64,000 nt of DNA from Thiomicrorhabdus sp. Kp2. GTDB lineage: Bacteria > Pseudomonadota > Gammaproteobacteria > Thiomicrospirales > Thiomicrospiraceae. The notes beneath the pieces were generated by a model. It did not search any database, had not been told where the DNA came from, and saw only the letters and a list, made by a program, of their open reading frames with translations. The position numbers were made by a program, and so were the translations under genes. Where the stretch lies: assembly GCF_000478585.1 (NCBI RefSeq), contig NZ_ARWI01000001.1, positions 1,798,001 to 1,862,000 on the forward strand. The letters run 5' to 3'. Each line of letters opens with the position of its first letter. The stretch's first letter is position 1. Below, in pieces: positions 1 to 9,394 of the stretch.

Positions 1-3000
1 CTGAATTGCCTGTGATGTTATTATTAGCTACCTCAAGATTATGTGCGTAACCGTTGATGAATATACCGCCCCCACTATTCGCACCAGTAATGGTAAAACC
101 GTCAATGCGCGAAGGATGGCGAGCGAAGCGGTTTGGCCCATTGCGTTTTGCAAGTACTGTGATACCTGCGCCACGCTCTGTTGGTAGTCCCGCAATTTGT
201 CCAGGTAGTAAATCAACTGTTCCGCTACTGATTAGGCCGTCAACTTTATCTATCCAGGCCTGTAGTTTTTCTGTAGGGCGCTGATTTGCATCGATAATGG
301 TATTCGCGCCAGAACCCTGCAGACGAACTGGTTTCGACATAATGACTAGCTCGTTATAATTTCCCGATTCGACTAGAATCAGAGCACCATTGGCTGCACC
401 ATCAATTGCTACTTGTATCGATTCTCCCGCCGCAACACGGACAGGGGTCTCGTTACTAACTGTTAAAGTCACTGTGTTGACGGATGTTTTTCCACTGTCT
501 CCACGTGTGACAACGAGTTCACCTGTCATTGCTGAAGCTGGCGCAACAACACGGATTTCATCAGGCGTCCAGGATTGTATCGATAGAGCCTGTTTGATAC
601 CGTTACTGTCAATCAATTCTACGGTGGCTGTATTTGAGCTGGCACCGAAGCTTAAGTCTCGGACGATGGTTGGTATATTGTAAGGTGCCGTTGCCAATGG
701 TCCTTCATAGGATGGGTTTGGCACCTCTACTGCCGTTCCAGCGGAATGAATAACAATCGTTTCCCCAGGTGCCACAAGCGGTCCAAAAGTTCCCGCCGTA
801 GCGTTATCAACCGAAGTGATTACTGGAGTGCCTTTGCTGGCTTTACAGTCAGCTGGGTTGAAACCTCCTGCAAATGCGGCTTGTGGCAACACAGGGGTGT
901 CTAGATAGGTTGTTGTTCCAGGCATAAACTGCGCCGTATAACATGCAGTACCGTAGTTCTCCAGTTTGAAAGGGTCAGGCTGACCATCTCCTGCATCATT
1001 CATACAGGCAGACATCATTGCTGGTGAGTAACCACTTGGAATTGGAATGTTTGCAGTATAAGTTGAAGGTAAAACACCATTGAACCGACCGAAGGCATCA
1101 CCGTAGGTACGGTATATCTCTCGTCCAGCCCAGTCACGCAATGAAATTGGCAAGTTAGCAGGCCCCCATTTCTCACCGAAGCCTGGCGAAGCAGGGTTAC
1201 TCTCGTTAGAAATGTCGTCGAGTACTAATCCCGTGAACTGTGCCGCAACTGGAGTAGTGGTAAATAGATGGAAGTCTGCTGCAGCTTGTCCTTGATCGGC
1301 AAGTACAACTTGTTTACGATTACATAGCGGACGCAGAGCATTTGCAAAAGGCGCTGGTTCAGCCACGCTGGGGAATAGACTCATGGTGTCAGGTACCTCG
1401 CGTAAATCTCCCACACAAGATGGCTGCGCTATGCCTGGTTCGGGTGCTAACGCAGCGGCTACAGTGGCTGCATCAGGGAAGGTAAACACGCCAGGTCCTC
1501 CAGCAGGTGGTGATACTGATACGGTTGAGAAGATGTCACCAAAACCGACGTTAACGTCTTCTTCTTTGATTAGCTCGTAACCTTCTGGTGGCACGACCTC
1601 TACAACGTAGGTTCCTGCTGGTATATCGTTAAAGGCATAGCCGCCATCAAATACACCTGGTCTTGCCTGGTTCCAATTACGAAAACCATCGTAACACTTG
1701 TCAATATTGGCAAGGCCTAGCGTTTCAATCGCGAATGCCGAACTCGCATCTTCGCCAGGGCAACCTTCAGGCAGACTGGCATCCCAACTGTCTGTGGTGA
1801 CTTCAGCAACTAAACTTAATGCTTTGTCTGTCAATAACTCAAGACGCACATTGTCAAAAAGAACCCATGCATTTGAAGAGGTGTTTGTTGCTAATAGGCG
1901 AATCACTAATGGTAGGCCTAGACTCGGATCATCAGCACTTGCCGTATAACTTACGGTAGATGTTAGGTATTCTTGGTCTGGGCTCAAGCTATCATTGTCT
2001 TGAGCAAGCAATACAAACGTTGTTCCTTGCATGACCCCAAGCTGTACCTGGTAGTCGGCAATTGAAATTCTGGTAGAGCGTTGGTCTCCTACTGCCACAC
2101 TCAGGTTGTAAGTACCTGTTTTGAGTACGCTACCAAGTGTTTGTTCCAGTGTACCGTCACCTTGGAGCTGATAAATATTTGCACCCTCTGCAACATTGGC
2201 ATTATTCGAGGGGTTAAAAATTCGACCAGATCCAGTTTTTACCCAGCCAGGTAAAGGATTGTCATTTAAAGATGCTCCATTCGCAAGAGCAAGTTCTTCA
2301 AAGCCTGCGTTGGCAATAGGAACATTGAAAGGAGCTGATCTGGCTACCTCACGGTATAGTCGAACTTTAACGCCAGGTATGCCTGGTTCCCAAGGATCTC
2401 CTACCGTTAGACGGGGATCATTTTCACCACGGGTTGACCCATAGAAGACAATGCCCGAGATACCTCCGTTTTCACCGACTTCATAGGGTTTTTTACCCCA
2501 GTTGAAAATGCTGGTTTGTCCTGGAAAGCCTTGGAAGGCTTGGGTTAGCACTGGTCCAGTTTCGGTGCGTGAAAGTTCTCCATTTGCTTGAACTTGCGGA
2601 TTTAGCAGGCCTGCATAAGGGTTGCCAGGGAGGTTTACATCACCACCGCCATCAACCGTTGTTGTCATGCCTGTTGCTTTAAATCTGGTATAGTCAACCT
2701 CAAGAACTTGCCATGAGAAAAATGGAAACGTTTGGTCAAATGACACAAAACCTTCTAAATCTGTTGGGAATGATTGGTTGACCGTACCATCGCGCCAGCG
2801 AAGGTTGATGGCCTGTTCAGACAATGGTAGCTCTCCATTGTCGAGGATACCGTTTTCATTCATATCCATAAATACATTATGTTCTGTACGAGTGAACCAA
2901 GCATTTACTGCGATGGGGTCAGTAAGTTCAACATTGCTATCAATAACATCGACTAACTGGTAGGCAATGATTTGGTCTAGGTAATCGTCCCAAACGACAA

Positions 3001-6000
3001 TTTGGTAATTCCCATTTGGGATACCATCGAGCATAAAAGTACCATCAGGTTCAGCATGAACTGTGCGGATATTGGCACCGTCACCTGCACTATCATTCAG
3101 CCCAACCCACGCCCTGGTATAGCTAAGAGCATCGTAAGATCCTGTTTCAAAAGAACCCAGGGCAGCTGGTGGTCGGGGGTCATGGAGTAGAGTAACTTGT
3201 CCGCTGATACTGTTGCTTCCAGCTACGGGTGGAGTTGTTGTTTGAGGGTCAACAAAGCCGATAAATGCATGTTGCATCTGCCCACCGAATTCAAGAAAAA
3301 ACTCTGGTTCGTTCGCTTTTACCCAAGCATCTATAACTTTGGAACCTTCGATGGTCGAAGTCTGTACCCATTCAGCTCCACCAAGAGGTTTAACAGCAAT
3401 AACCCCGTATTTACCAGGAGGTAGGTCTTTTATCAGAGCGCTACCATCTGGACAGGTGATAATCATGCCCGCAGTTGCTTGAGGAGCACAGGGTAACGAG
3501 TTTTTCAGTGGTGCGCCAAAGGCATCTTGACTCATGGTTCCGCCTGACATGCCATAACGTCCACCCGCATCCTCAAGCACGATTTGAAAACCTCCTAATC
3601 CAGGTTCATTAGCGTCGGGAGCACCATTGGTTGGGAAGTTGTCATTAAACACCAATACACTGATTTGAGCTGTTGGAATAGGTTGTTTGTTAACGTACAC
3701 CGTGACAGCGTTTGAACCAGGTGGAATTTGTGCTCCACCAATTGAGTGTCCATCAGCATCGACACCATCGTCAGGTAAAACGGAAACGTAATAATGTTTT
3801 GATGGGTCAAGTGCTACCTGAGCAAATTCGTTCGCTCCGCTACCTTGAGCAACAATTGGCATATAACTTTTGTGAAAGTTTAGGGATTGCTGATTAATGA
3901 GCGTGTCTGGTGCATTCGGATCATGATGGAAAGTCGCATCTTCCTGTACTAGCCAGCGGTAATTGGATACGTCTGTTCCGTCAGGATCTTGAACTGTCAG
4001 TGCAATATTTGCAACAGGATTAAAGTTAAGGGTAACGGTTGTAGGTTGATTGCCTGCTGTGTTTGGATCGCTGTCACTTTGCAAAGAACCATCGAAAGCG
4101 AAGTAATTGAATGTGACTGGAGCACCTTGAGTGTCACCCGTGTAGCTAAATGAACCGTCTTCATTGAGGGTTAGTCCTGTTGGTGGAGTTCCTTCGATTA
4201 CTGCAGTAAGAATGTCTCCATCAGGGTCAGCATCGTTACCGAGAACACCTGCTGAAGTTGATACTGTTATATCTGTTCCTGTGGTATTGGTATAAGGACC
4301 ATCCACAGCAGCCATTGGAGCATCATTAACGAATGAAATATTCAGTGTGACTTGGGCTGGATAGCTATTTCCGTCACCCGTGCTTGCACTGTAAGTAAAC
4401 CCATCCGTTCCTGAGTAGTTATCGTTTGGAGTGTAAGTAAAGGTGCCGTCACTATTTAAATTAATTGTGCCGTTTGAAGGGCTGCTCACTAGGGCAACGG
4501 TTGCATTAGTGAGCATAACATCGTTTGCTAGGACACTTACTGCATTAAGCGCTGTGTCTTCGGTAACATCGTAGACATCATCAACAGCATAAGTGGTAGC
4601 CGCAGGCGGTGGTGGCGTGCCCGTACCGACTTGTAGTTGAACCAGTATTCCGCCAGCTGGTAGAGCATCGGGATTGTCACTAGTCGTTCCGCTGTTTCCG
4701 CTAATACCACTGTTGCTAGGTGATGTACGGTCGAATAGTGAGAAGGTCACATCTTCGAAAGGCATGGAGACTAGTGTATCTAGAGTTTTTCCAGCAGGTA
4801 ATAGGGCGTGACTCTGCAATTTTACTAGTCCTGGATAGGGGTTTCCATCTTCGGCAATCAACCCCATATCTGGTCCGATAATAGCAGGGGTATGCGAGCG
4901 TAGACCAGCATTAAGGAAACGAAATAGGACTTTGTCACCAGGATTACCAGCCGCTATAGCTGTCTCAGGAGACATCTCTCCATTGACAAGTCTATAGATT
5001 GGGTTGTAATCCACTGTGCAAGGGTAGCCAACGGTTCCGTTCGCTACGTATTCGGCTAAAGGAACACATTCAGTTCCAGGAGCCCCCAAAGCAGCGGCTA
5101 ATGCAGCGTCGGCGCGCTGGTTCTGTAATGGGTCAATTTCACTTAAAAGTAGAATGGCATCTGTGTCATACGTTACATTCGGGTAAGCCGTACTCGCATT
5201 AGCATCGACAATAAGAGCACCATATAAACCCATTGGTATCTGAATAGATGGTTGAGTACCACTTTGGTAGAGATAAGTACCAGGGCGCAGGTTATTAAAC
5301 GTGTAAGTTTGAATATCACCTCTGGATGCCGTTTCAGCTGTAAAAGACTGTACGCGGTTTCTTCCGAGTGAGTCCATAGACATTACTGGATTACCACCGC
5401 CTGCTTGTCCAGGAATGATGATAGAAGTTGGTGTTCGAAGAGCGTTTCTAAGGTGAATGGTTAAGTTTGGTCCTGTTGAAACGGTTGTAGGAACCGCTGT
5501 AATTTCTTTTACTCTAAAAGCTGTTCCAGAAGCCGTGTTTTTGATTGCCAGTTTTGTCCCACTCGGAGCACCTATAACTTGGTAAGTAACCCAACCATGA
5601 TTTCCTCCTGCATTTTCGTGAGTCGTTGGTAATGAAGCGAGCGGCTCATGAATAGGTGTAGCTGTTACAGGATTTCCATCAAGTGTCACCTCTAAAGTAC
5701 TGGGAACGCCTCCCGCACTCCAGAGAGAGAATTTTTGCGGGGTTATGGTGCTATCAAAATCAAATACTGCGGTTTGATTAGCACCTACATTTGCATTAGA
5801 TACACCTATCCCTTGCCTTGTTCGATAAACACTTCCTGCAGGATTTCCGTTGCCTAGCAGGCCGCTAATTGTAACGCTTGGATTTCCTGGGTCGTTCAGT
5901 GTTGCTCCAGAGGCATTGGCTTGCACACCAAAGTTGATTGTGTAGGGGTTGAGCTGTGGCCCTGGGGCATTTTGTGAAGCCGCAGCTTGACCACAATTAA

Positions 6001-6247
6001 CAAAGCCTTGTCTACACCACTGGTATCCCCACATAGGAACCGTTTTGTCTTCAGATAGAGTCTTTTCAAAAGGCTGAGCTTGCAGATAAACATCCTTTGC
6101 GGATGAGATGTTACTGAACCCTGTCGCCATTAGAACGACTGTAACAAGGGTTAACAATTTAGCTCTATGTATTAACTTGTAGCCGTTGCTGGCACTCAGT
6201 TCTACTGTAGAATTTTGTATTGATGTTTTTTGCATTGCCTGTTTCAT
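1..6247 (-). CDS. Giant exported cupredoxin / Ig-like / beta-helix protein (3' end beyond window)
   Basis: The minus frame is open from ATG 6247 (AGAGGA about 8 nt upstream) to the left edge, giving more than 2,080 residues. A long signal region (about 1-47) is followed by a cupredoxin-like part. Around 320-345 it carries a segment ending IPMGLYGALIV that matches the second copper protein encoded upstream, but reads YQSG where copper His would be expected. From about 550 to 690 come two cadherin/Ig-like repeats (EDT...VLxND and VLGNDADPDGD). Next are SdrD/Cna-like modules with EPGLGG and NGILDNGELPL segments, then an IPT-like segment near 1810. At the window edge a right-handed beta-helix begins (GGGIFINGYAHNLEVANNNI). 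I infer an extracellular or surface protein exported with its operon partners, probably by the neighbouring T2SS. Its own oxidase activity is doubtful because the copper ligands in the first domain look lost. The family is recognised only at domain level. Confidence 0.8.
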   Translation of the reverse strand, partial: MKQAMQKTSIQNSTVELSASNGYKLIHRAKLLTLVTVVLMATGFSNISSAKDVYLQAQPFEKTLSEDKTVPMWGYQWCRQGFVNCGQAAASQNAPGPQLNPYTINFGVQANASGATLNDPGNPSVTISGLLGNGNPAGSVYRTRQGIGVSNANVGANQTAVFDFDSTITPQKFSLWSAGGVPSTLEVTLDGNPVTATPIHEPLASLPTTHENAGGNHGWVTYQVIGAPSGTKLAIKNTASGTAFRVKEITAVPTTVSTGPNLTIHLRNALRTPTSIIIPGQAGGGNPVMSMDSLGRNRVQSFTAETASRGDIQTYTFNNLRPGTYLYQSGTQPSIQIPMGLYGALIVDANASTAYPNVTYDTDAILLLSEIDPLQNQRADAALAAALGAPGTECVPLAEYVANGTVGYPCTVDYNPIYRLVNGEMSPETAIAAGNPGDKVLFRFLNAGLRSHTPAIIGPDMGLIAEDGNPYPGLVKLQSHALLPAGKTLDTLVSMPFEDVTFSLFDRTSPSNSGISGNSGTTSDNPDALPAGGILVQLQVGTGTPPPPAATTYAVDDVYDVTEDTALNAVSVLANDVMLTNATVALVSSPSNGTINLNSDGTFTYTPNDNYSGTDGFTYSASTGDGNSYPAQVTLNISFVNDAPMAAVDGPYTNTTGTDITVSTSAGVLGNDADPDGDILTAVIEGTPPTGLTLNEDGSFSYTGDTQGAPVTFNYFAFDGSLQSDSDPNTAGNQPTTVTLNFNPVANIALTVQDPDGTDVSNYRWLVQEDATFHHDPNAPDTLINQQSLNFHKSYMPIVAQGSGANEFAQVALDPSKHYYVSVLPDDGVDADGHSIGGAQIPPGSNAVTVYVNKQPIPTAQISVLVFNDNFPTNGAPDANEPGLGGFQIVLEDAGGRYGMSGGTMSQDAFGAPLKNSLPCAPQATAGMIITCPDGSALIKDLPPGKYGVIAVKPLGGAEWVQTSTIEGSKVIDAWVKANEPEFFLEFGGQMQHAFIGFVDPQTTTPPVAGSNSISGQVTLLHDPRPPAALGSFETGSYDALSYTRAWVGLNDSAGDGANIRTVHAEPDGTFMLDGIPNGNYQIVVWDDYLDQIIAYQLVDVIDSNVELTDPIAVNAWFTRTEHNVFMDMNENGILDNGELPLSEQAINLRWRDGTVNQSFPTDLEGFVSFDQTFPFFSWQVLEVDYTRFKATGMTTTVDGGGDVNLPGNPYAGLLNPQVQANGELSRTETGPVLTQAFQGFPGQTSIFNWGKKPYEVGENGGISGIVFYGSTRGENDPRLTVGDPWEPGIPGVKVRLYREVARSAPFNVPIANAGFEELALANGASLNDNPLPGWVKTGSGRIFNPSNNANVAEGANIYQLQGDGTLEQTLGSVLKTGTYNLSVAVGDQRSTRISIADYQVQLGVMQGTTFVLLAQDNDSLSPDQEYLTSTVSYTASADDPSLGLPLVIRLLATNTSSNAWVLFDNVRLELLTDKALSLVAEVTTDSWDASLPEGCPGEDASSAFAIETLGLANIDKCYDGFRNWNQARPGVFDGGYAFNDIPAGTYVVEVVPPEGYELIKEEDVNVGFGDIFSTVSVSPPAGGPGVFTFPDAATVAAALAPEPGIAQPSCVGDLREVPDTMSLFPSVAEPAPFANALRPLCNRKQVVLADQGQAAADFHLFTTTPVAAQFTGLVLDDISNESNPASPGFGEKWGPANLPISLRDWAGREIYRTYGDAFGRFNGVLPSTYTANIPIPSGYSPAMMSACMNDAGDGQPDPFKLENYGTACYTAQFMPGTTTYLDTPVLPQAAFAGGFNPADCKASKGTPVITSVDNATAGTFGPLVAPGETIVIHSAGTAVEVPNPSYEGPLATAPYNIPTIVRDLSFGASSNTATVELIDSNGIKQALSIQSWTPDEIRVVAPASAMTGELVVTRGDSGKTSVNTVTLTVSNETPVRVAAGESIQVAIDGAANGALILVESGNYNELVIMSKPVRLQGSGANTIIDANQRPTEKLQAWIDKVDGLISSGTVDLLPGQIAGLPTERGAGITVLAKRNGPNRFARHPSRIDGFTITGANSGGGIFINGYAHNLEVANNNITGNS

Positions 6248-6309
6248 TGCTCTGTCCTCTATATTGAGAGTTACCTGTTAGGGTAAGTAGTGCTCAGAAT
6301 GTGCATTTT

Positions 6310-6336
6310 GAAGTTTGCTTTGATTGTGCAAACTTC
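6310..6336 (-). other. Intercistronic hairpin between two copper-protein genes
   Basis: A perfect 9-bp inverted repeat (GAAGTTTGC / GCAAACTTC) with a 9-nt loop lies in the 110-nt gap between the second copper-protein gene and the giant gene. No T-run follows it on the minus strand. It is therefore more likely an mRNA-stabilising or attenuating structure than a strong terminator. Confidence 0.45.
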
Positions 6337-6357
6337 TGAATTTCCAATTTCGGGCTT

Positions 6358-7674
6358 TTATTCAGTTATTGTCACGCTAGGTGCCTCTATGATTAGCATG
6401 GTCATCATTCCACCAGGGAAGACATCGTTATTCACCATCTCACGCTCAGTGTGTGAGTGCCACATATATGCATAGCCTGCACCAGGGTTAAGTCCACCTT
6501 CACCAGGCGGGAGGCTGCCCATTGCTCCTAGGAAAGGGCTTCCACTGTAGAATCCACCAAATGCCATTGAACTTAGACTCGGTAATTCAACTGGAATAGG
6601 CTTGCCATGGTCAGGTGCCCATTCGTTTGGTTCCATTGGATCTGATGGTGAGTGACCATACATATCCCAACCTAGATCTTTTCCTGTCCATTCAAAAATT
6701 GCATCGACAGTGCCGCCTGGGATGGCAGGAATGGTATAAAGTAATGGTCCTGCAAGTTGGCTGGCATCTGTTGCGCTTAACAGTAAACGACCATCACGCG
6801 CGAGCACACGAGAGTGATTGCCATGAGTATGAAATGGGTGCATATCACGCCCCGCCGCAACTAAACGTAATAGTAATTTTTCACCAGGGTGCATACGAGT
6901 CATCGCATTGTAGGGCTGGTTAGGAAGTAAATCCGTACCTGCTGCTGCCATGGTGTCAGGAGCTGCTCTCCCATTAAGAAGCCAGTATTCAGGATGAAAC
7001 GGACCTGTTCCTACATCAATTGGACCAGGGCCTGAAGCTTGTTGTTGGGCTGCTTGATGAACTTCCATGTCGATTTCACTAAGAAGGTATAAATATTCAC
7101 GGTCGTAGCAAGTTTCTGAGTGGTCGTAGGCTGAGGCTACAGTACATCCTGCGGCTGGCGCAGAGGGGCGAACGATTAAAGCGCCATATAATCCCATCTC
7201 AATTTGAAGGTCAGGCCTTGTTCCACTGTGATATTGATATGTACCAGGTGTATTGGCAACAAAGCTGTAGGTAACCGATCCCCCTGCGGGTGCTTCTTGG
7301 GTTAATTTTCCAGCAACACCAGAGCTGGTTGTAACTTGGTGGCCTGGAAATACTATCGAAGTGTTGCCAGCTGCGGCTGGTAAACTGTTATTAAGAGTCA
7401 CTGTTACCGTTGTTCCCTGATCCACTATTAGCGTTGGTCCAGGAAGCTGCATGATACCGTTATTACTATAGCCCCAAGAATAAATGGAACCACCATCCGC
7501 TATTGATATATAGCCTTCGCTAGCCGTTAAGTTGAAGTTACTTCCCGTTTCACCAATGATCATGGCACGGACTGTGACAGGGGTTAACAAGAATATAAAC
7601 ACCGTCAGTACCGTAATGACTGAAAAGAAACTGGGTAACTTAGTATTGCTAATATTTGTTTTGAATATAGTCAT
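6358..7674 (-). CDS. Exported multicopper-oxidase-like protein, C-terminal copper motifs present, T1 Cys replaced by Ser
   Basis: 438 residues with a signal peptide at about 1-37 (hydrophobic stretch, then VRA). The strong RBS AGGAGA overlaps the preceding gene's stop. The C-terminal multicopper-oxidase motifs are visible: HPFHTHGNH at about 279-287 and HSHTEREM at about 404-411. In a canonical oxidase the second motif reads HCH, with the cysteine holding type 1 copper; here it is HSH. The N-terminal HxHG motif is missing, and only YHSG is seen near 146. The protein therefore probably binds copper but may not be a complete oxidase alone. It sits 10 nt after the first copper-protein gene and is likely co-transcribed. 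Related roles known in the superfamily include Mn(II), Fe(II) or phenol oxidation; none can be assigned from sequence. Confidence 0.82.
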   Translation of the reverse strand: MTIFKTNISNTKLPSFFSVITVLTVFIFLLTPVTVRAMIIGETGSNFNLTASEGYISIADGGSIYSWGYSNNGIMQLPGPTLIVDQGTTVTVTLNNSLPAAAGNTSIVFPGHQVTTSSGVAGKLTQEAPAGGSVTYSFVANTPGTYQYHSGTRPDLQIEMGLYGALIVRPSAPAAGCTVASAYDHSETCYDREYLYLLSEIDMEVHQAAQQQASGPGPIDVGTGPFHPEYWLLNGRAAPDTMAAAGTDLLPNQPYNAMTRMHPGEKLLLRLVAAGRDMHPFHTHGNHSRVLARDGRLLLSATDASQLAGPLLYTIPAIPGGTVDAIFEWTGKDLGWDMYGHSPSDPMEPNEWAPDHGKPIPVELPSLSSMAFGGFYSGSPFLGAMGSLPPGEGGLNPGAGYAYMWHSHTEREMVNNDVFPGGMMTMLIIEAPSVTITE

Positions 7675-7684
7675 TGCCGTTCTC

Positions 7685-8989
7685 CTAGTTAATCCGTATT
7701 TCAGTCATCATGCCACCGAAGTTTTCAGCATCATTGGCAAGTTGATCAAGGTTCTTGGTATAAAGGAAGTAGGTTCCAGTTGTTGTCGGAGCCGTGATAA
7801 TGACATCTGCAGACTGGCCTCCACCGAGAGTTAATGAATTCGTTTGGTAATTCATGTTGTTTCCAGCATTGTCACGTAACATTCGTGCATCCAGCCCTAC
7901 CACATCCATTGTCAGGCCGTTGGTACCGATTGTGTAAAATTGGGTTACGCTTAGATTCGATATCCTAAGCAGGATACGTTGTCCTGGTGATGCAGTAATC
8001 AAGCTGGATATTGGCTGAGAGATTTGGGTGTTTCCTAGAGGGTCTACAGTGTTGAGAGCTTCGGGATTTACTGTATCTGGATAACCACGACCATTTAATA
8101 AGAAGTAGCGATCCCGCATACCTGCAAAAGGAAGAGGTTGTACATTGAAGCTGGCATCATGGAAGTCAGGGTCAAATGAACCTATCTGGATTGGGAAGTC
8201 TACATCGTAACGTGTGGAGCCGTCACCATCATTATAGGCGTAAGTGGTGACTCCGCTGACATGACCATTTGGACAAGTACCACCAGGTATGGCGGGGTCG
8301 TTGATAGTGTCACAACGATTTTGACGTGGTCTGACGAATAGATTACCTAGCATCCCCATTTGCATGTGTTCGGCCGCTTCGACGTGGCAGTGATACATAT
8401 AGGTACCAGCGTCCTTCGCTTGGTAGTAATAGGTTAAAGTGGCACCCATATTGATTGATATTGAAGCGTCAGGTACGCCATCAAAGACAGCTGAAGCTTC
8501 AGCGAATCCGTGCCAGTGGATAGTATGAGGGTCAAACAGGTCGGGACGCATTGTCATACCGACATTTGTTAAAGATAGAAAGAGCTCATCATCTTCATCA
8601 ACCGCAATGGTCGGTGCTGGCGCATTCGCAGCCAGCATGCCTTTATCCATCACCCAGCCAGGGTATTCTCCACTGCTTGCAGTTGGTGCATCATCTACTC
8701 CAGGAAGGGGGAGGTCAGCAAAACTGAAGATATACATCGGTTTACCAGCACCAGTATTCTGATAGTTATCAGCCATGGTTACCATGCCGTCACCCGCCGC
8801 AAGGTGCATGCATTTTATGCCAGGGTTATTTGATCCAGGGTGAATGAGTGTTCCTGTTGCCTTGGGGCACTGTACATTGATGCTGCTTTCCTGCGCATTT
8901 ACGTCAAGTGCCACGAATAGCAGTAAGAAGACGGCAGCACTCAGTTCAATGAACGTAGATTTCATCGATTGGTTTCGTTGAAGTGTCAT
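7685..8989 (-). CDS. Exported multicopper-oxidase-like protein with HWHG and HCH copper motifs
   Basis: 434 residues. The start is ATG 8989, preceded by GAGGAG; an upstream in-frame TTG at 9010 lacks an RBS. A signal peptide ends near VNAQ (about residue 32). The cupredoxin motifs HTIHWHG (about 155-161) and YHCHVEAAEHMQMGM (about 197-211) give the first His pair and a full Cys/His/Met type-1-like set early in the protein. The later HPxHxH and HCHxxxH motifs of three-domain oxidases are absent, although a second cupredoxin-like half continues to the end. Together with the next gene, which has the complementary C-terminal motifs, this suggests a split or multi-subunit oxidase. It is the first gene of the operon, and a Fur-like site lies about 220 bp upstream. 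Periplasmic or extracellular. Confidence 0.85.
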   Translation of the reverse strand: MTLQRNQSMKSTFIELSAAVFLLLFVALDVNAQESSINVQCPKATGTLIHPGSNNPGIKCMHLAAGDGMVTMADNYQNTGAGKPMYIFSFADLPLPGVDDAPTASSGEYPGWVMDKGMLAANAPAPTIAVDEDDELFLSLTNVGMTMRPDLFDPHTIHWHGFAEASAVFDGVPDASISINMGATLTYYYQAKDAGTYMYHCHVEAAEHMQMGMLGNLFVRPRQNRCDTINDPAIPGGTCPNGHVSGVTTYAYNDGDGSTRYDVDFPIQIGSFDPDFHDASFNVQPLPFAGMRDRYFLLNGRGYPDTVNPEALNTVDPLGNTQISQPISSLITASPGQRILLRISNLSVTQFYTIGTNGLTMDVVGLDARMLRDNAGNNMNYQTNSLTLGGGQSADVIITAPTTTGTYFLYTKNLDQLANDAENFGGMMTEIRIN

Positions 8990-9211
8990 TTCGATCTCCT
9001 CGGCTTGCAAATTTTTATTAAATCCCTTGCAACGAGGCTATCTTATTTAGGCGAAACTATATAAATCTATTCTATATAACGTAGCCCTGTGCTGGGAGTG
9101 AGTCTTTTTGGCTTTTTAGCATTCTTTTAATGTTCTTTAGTTATTGTTTTAAAAAGGCACGTAATTCAATCAGTGATAAGTCGATTGAAAAGTGAACGTT
9201 AATTGGTATAT

Positions 9212-9250
9212 CAAATAATAATCATTAGCATAGTTGCTATTATTATCATT
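9212..9250. promoter_or_regulatory. Fur-like inverted repeat
   Basis: Two AT-rich arms, AATAATAATCATTAGCA and TGCTATTATTATCATT, face each other across 4 bp. By hand alignment the left arm matches about 14 of 19 positions of the classical Fur consensus and the right arm about 12. The site lies about 220 bp upstream of the copper-protein operon start and about 840 bp from gspD. If real, it would tie the copper operon to iron (or manganese) status. In such AT-rich DNA chance resemblance is possible. Confidence 0.4.
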
Positions 9251-9375
9251 ACTATCGTGATTTGTTTTTTAATGTGGTTAAGTGAATTATATTCATAAGT
9301 AGTTGATAAGAATAATCAAATTTATCTATAAAATTCATTGAATTAGTAAATAAAAGCATTCGCTTATGTTTTTTT

Positions 9376-9394
9376 ACACATGAAAGTCATGTGT
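9376..9394. other. Perfect hairpin ACACATGA-AAG-TCATGTGT
   Basis: An 8-bp perfect inverted repeat with a 3-nt loop, flanked by T-runs on both sides (four T follow on the plus strand). It is low in G+C, so it is a weak terminator at best. It could equally be a regulator site in the gene-free region before gspD. Confidence 0.35.

Noticed and set aside
1383-3424. Several 60-80-residue plus-strand frames in the first 6 kb
   Set aside because: The minus strand is continuously open through this whole stretch with a coherent domain series; the plus frames lack RBS and family features.
9303-9319. TTGAT...ATCAA as an FNR site in the 9-10 kb gap
   Set aside because: The half-sites are 7 bp apart instead of 4, so the geometry is wrong.
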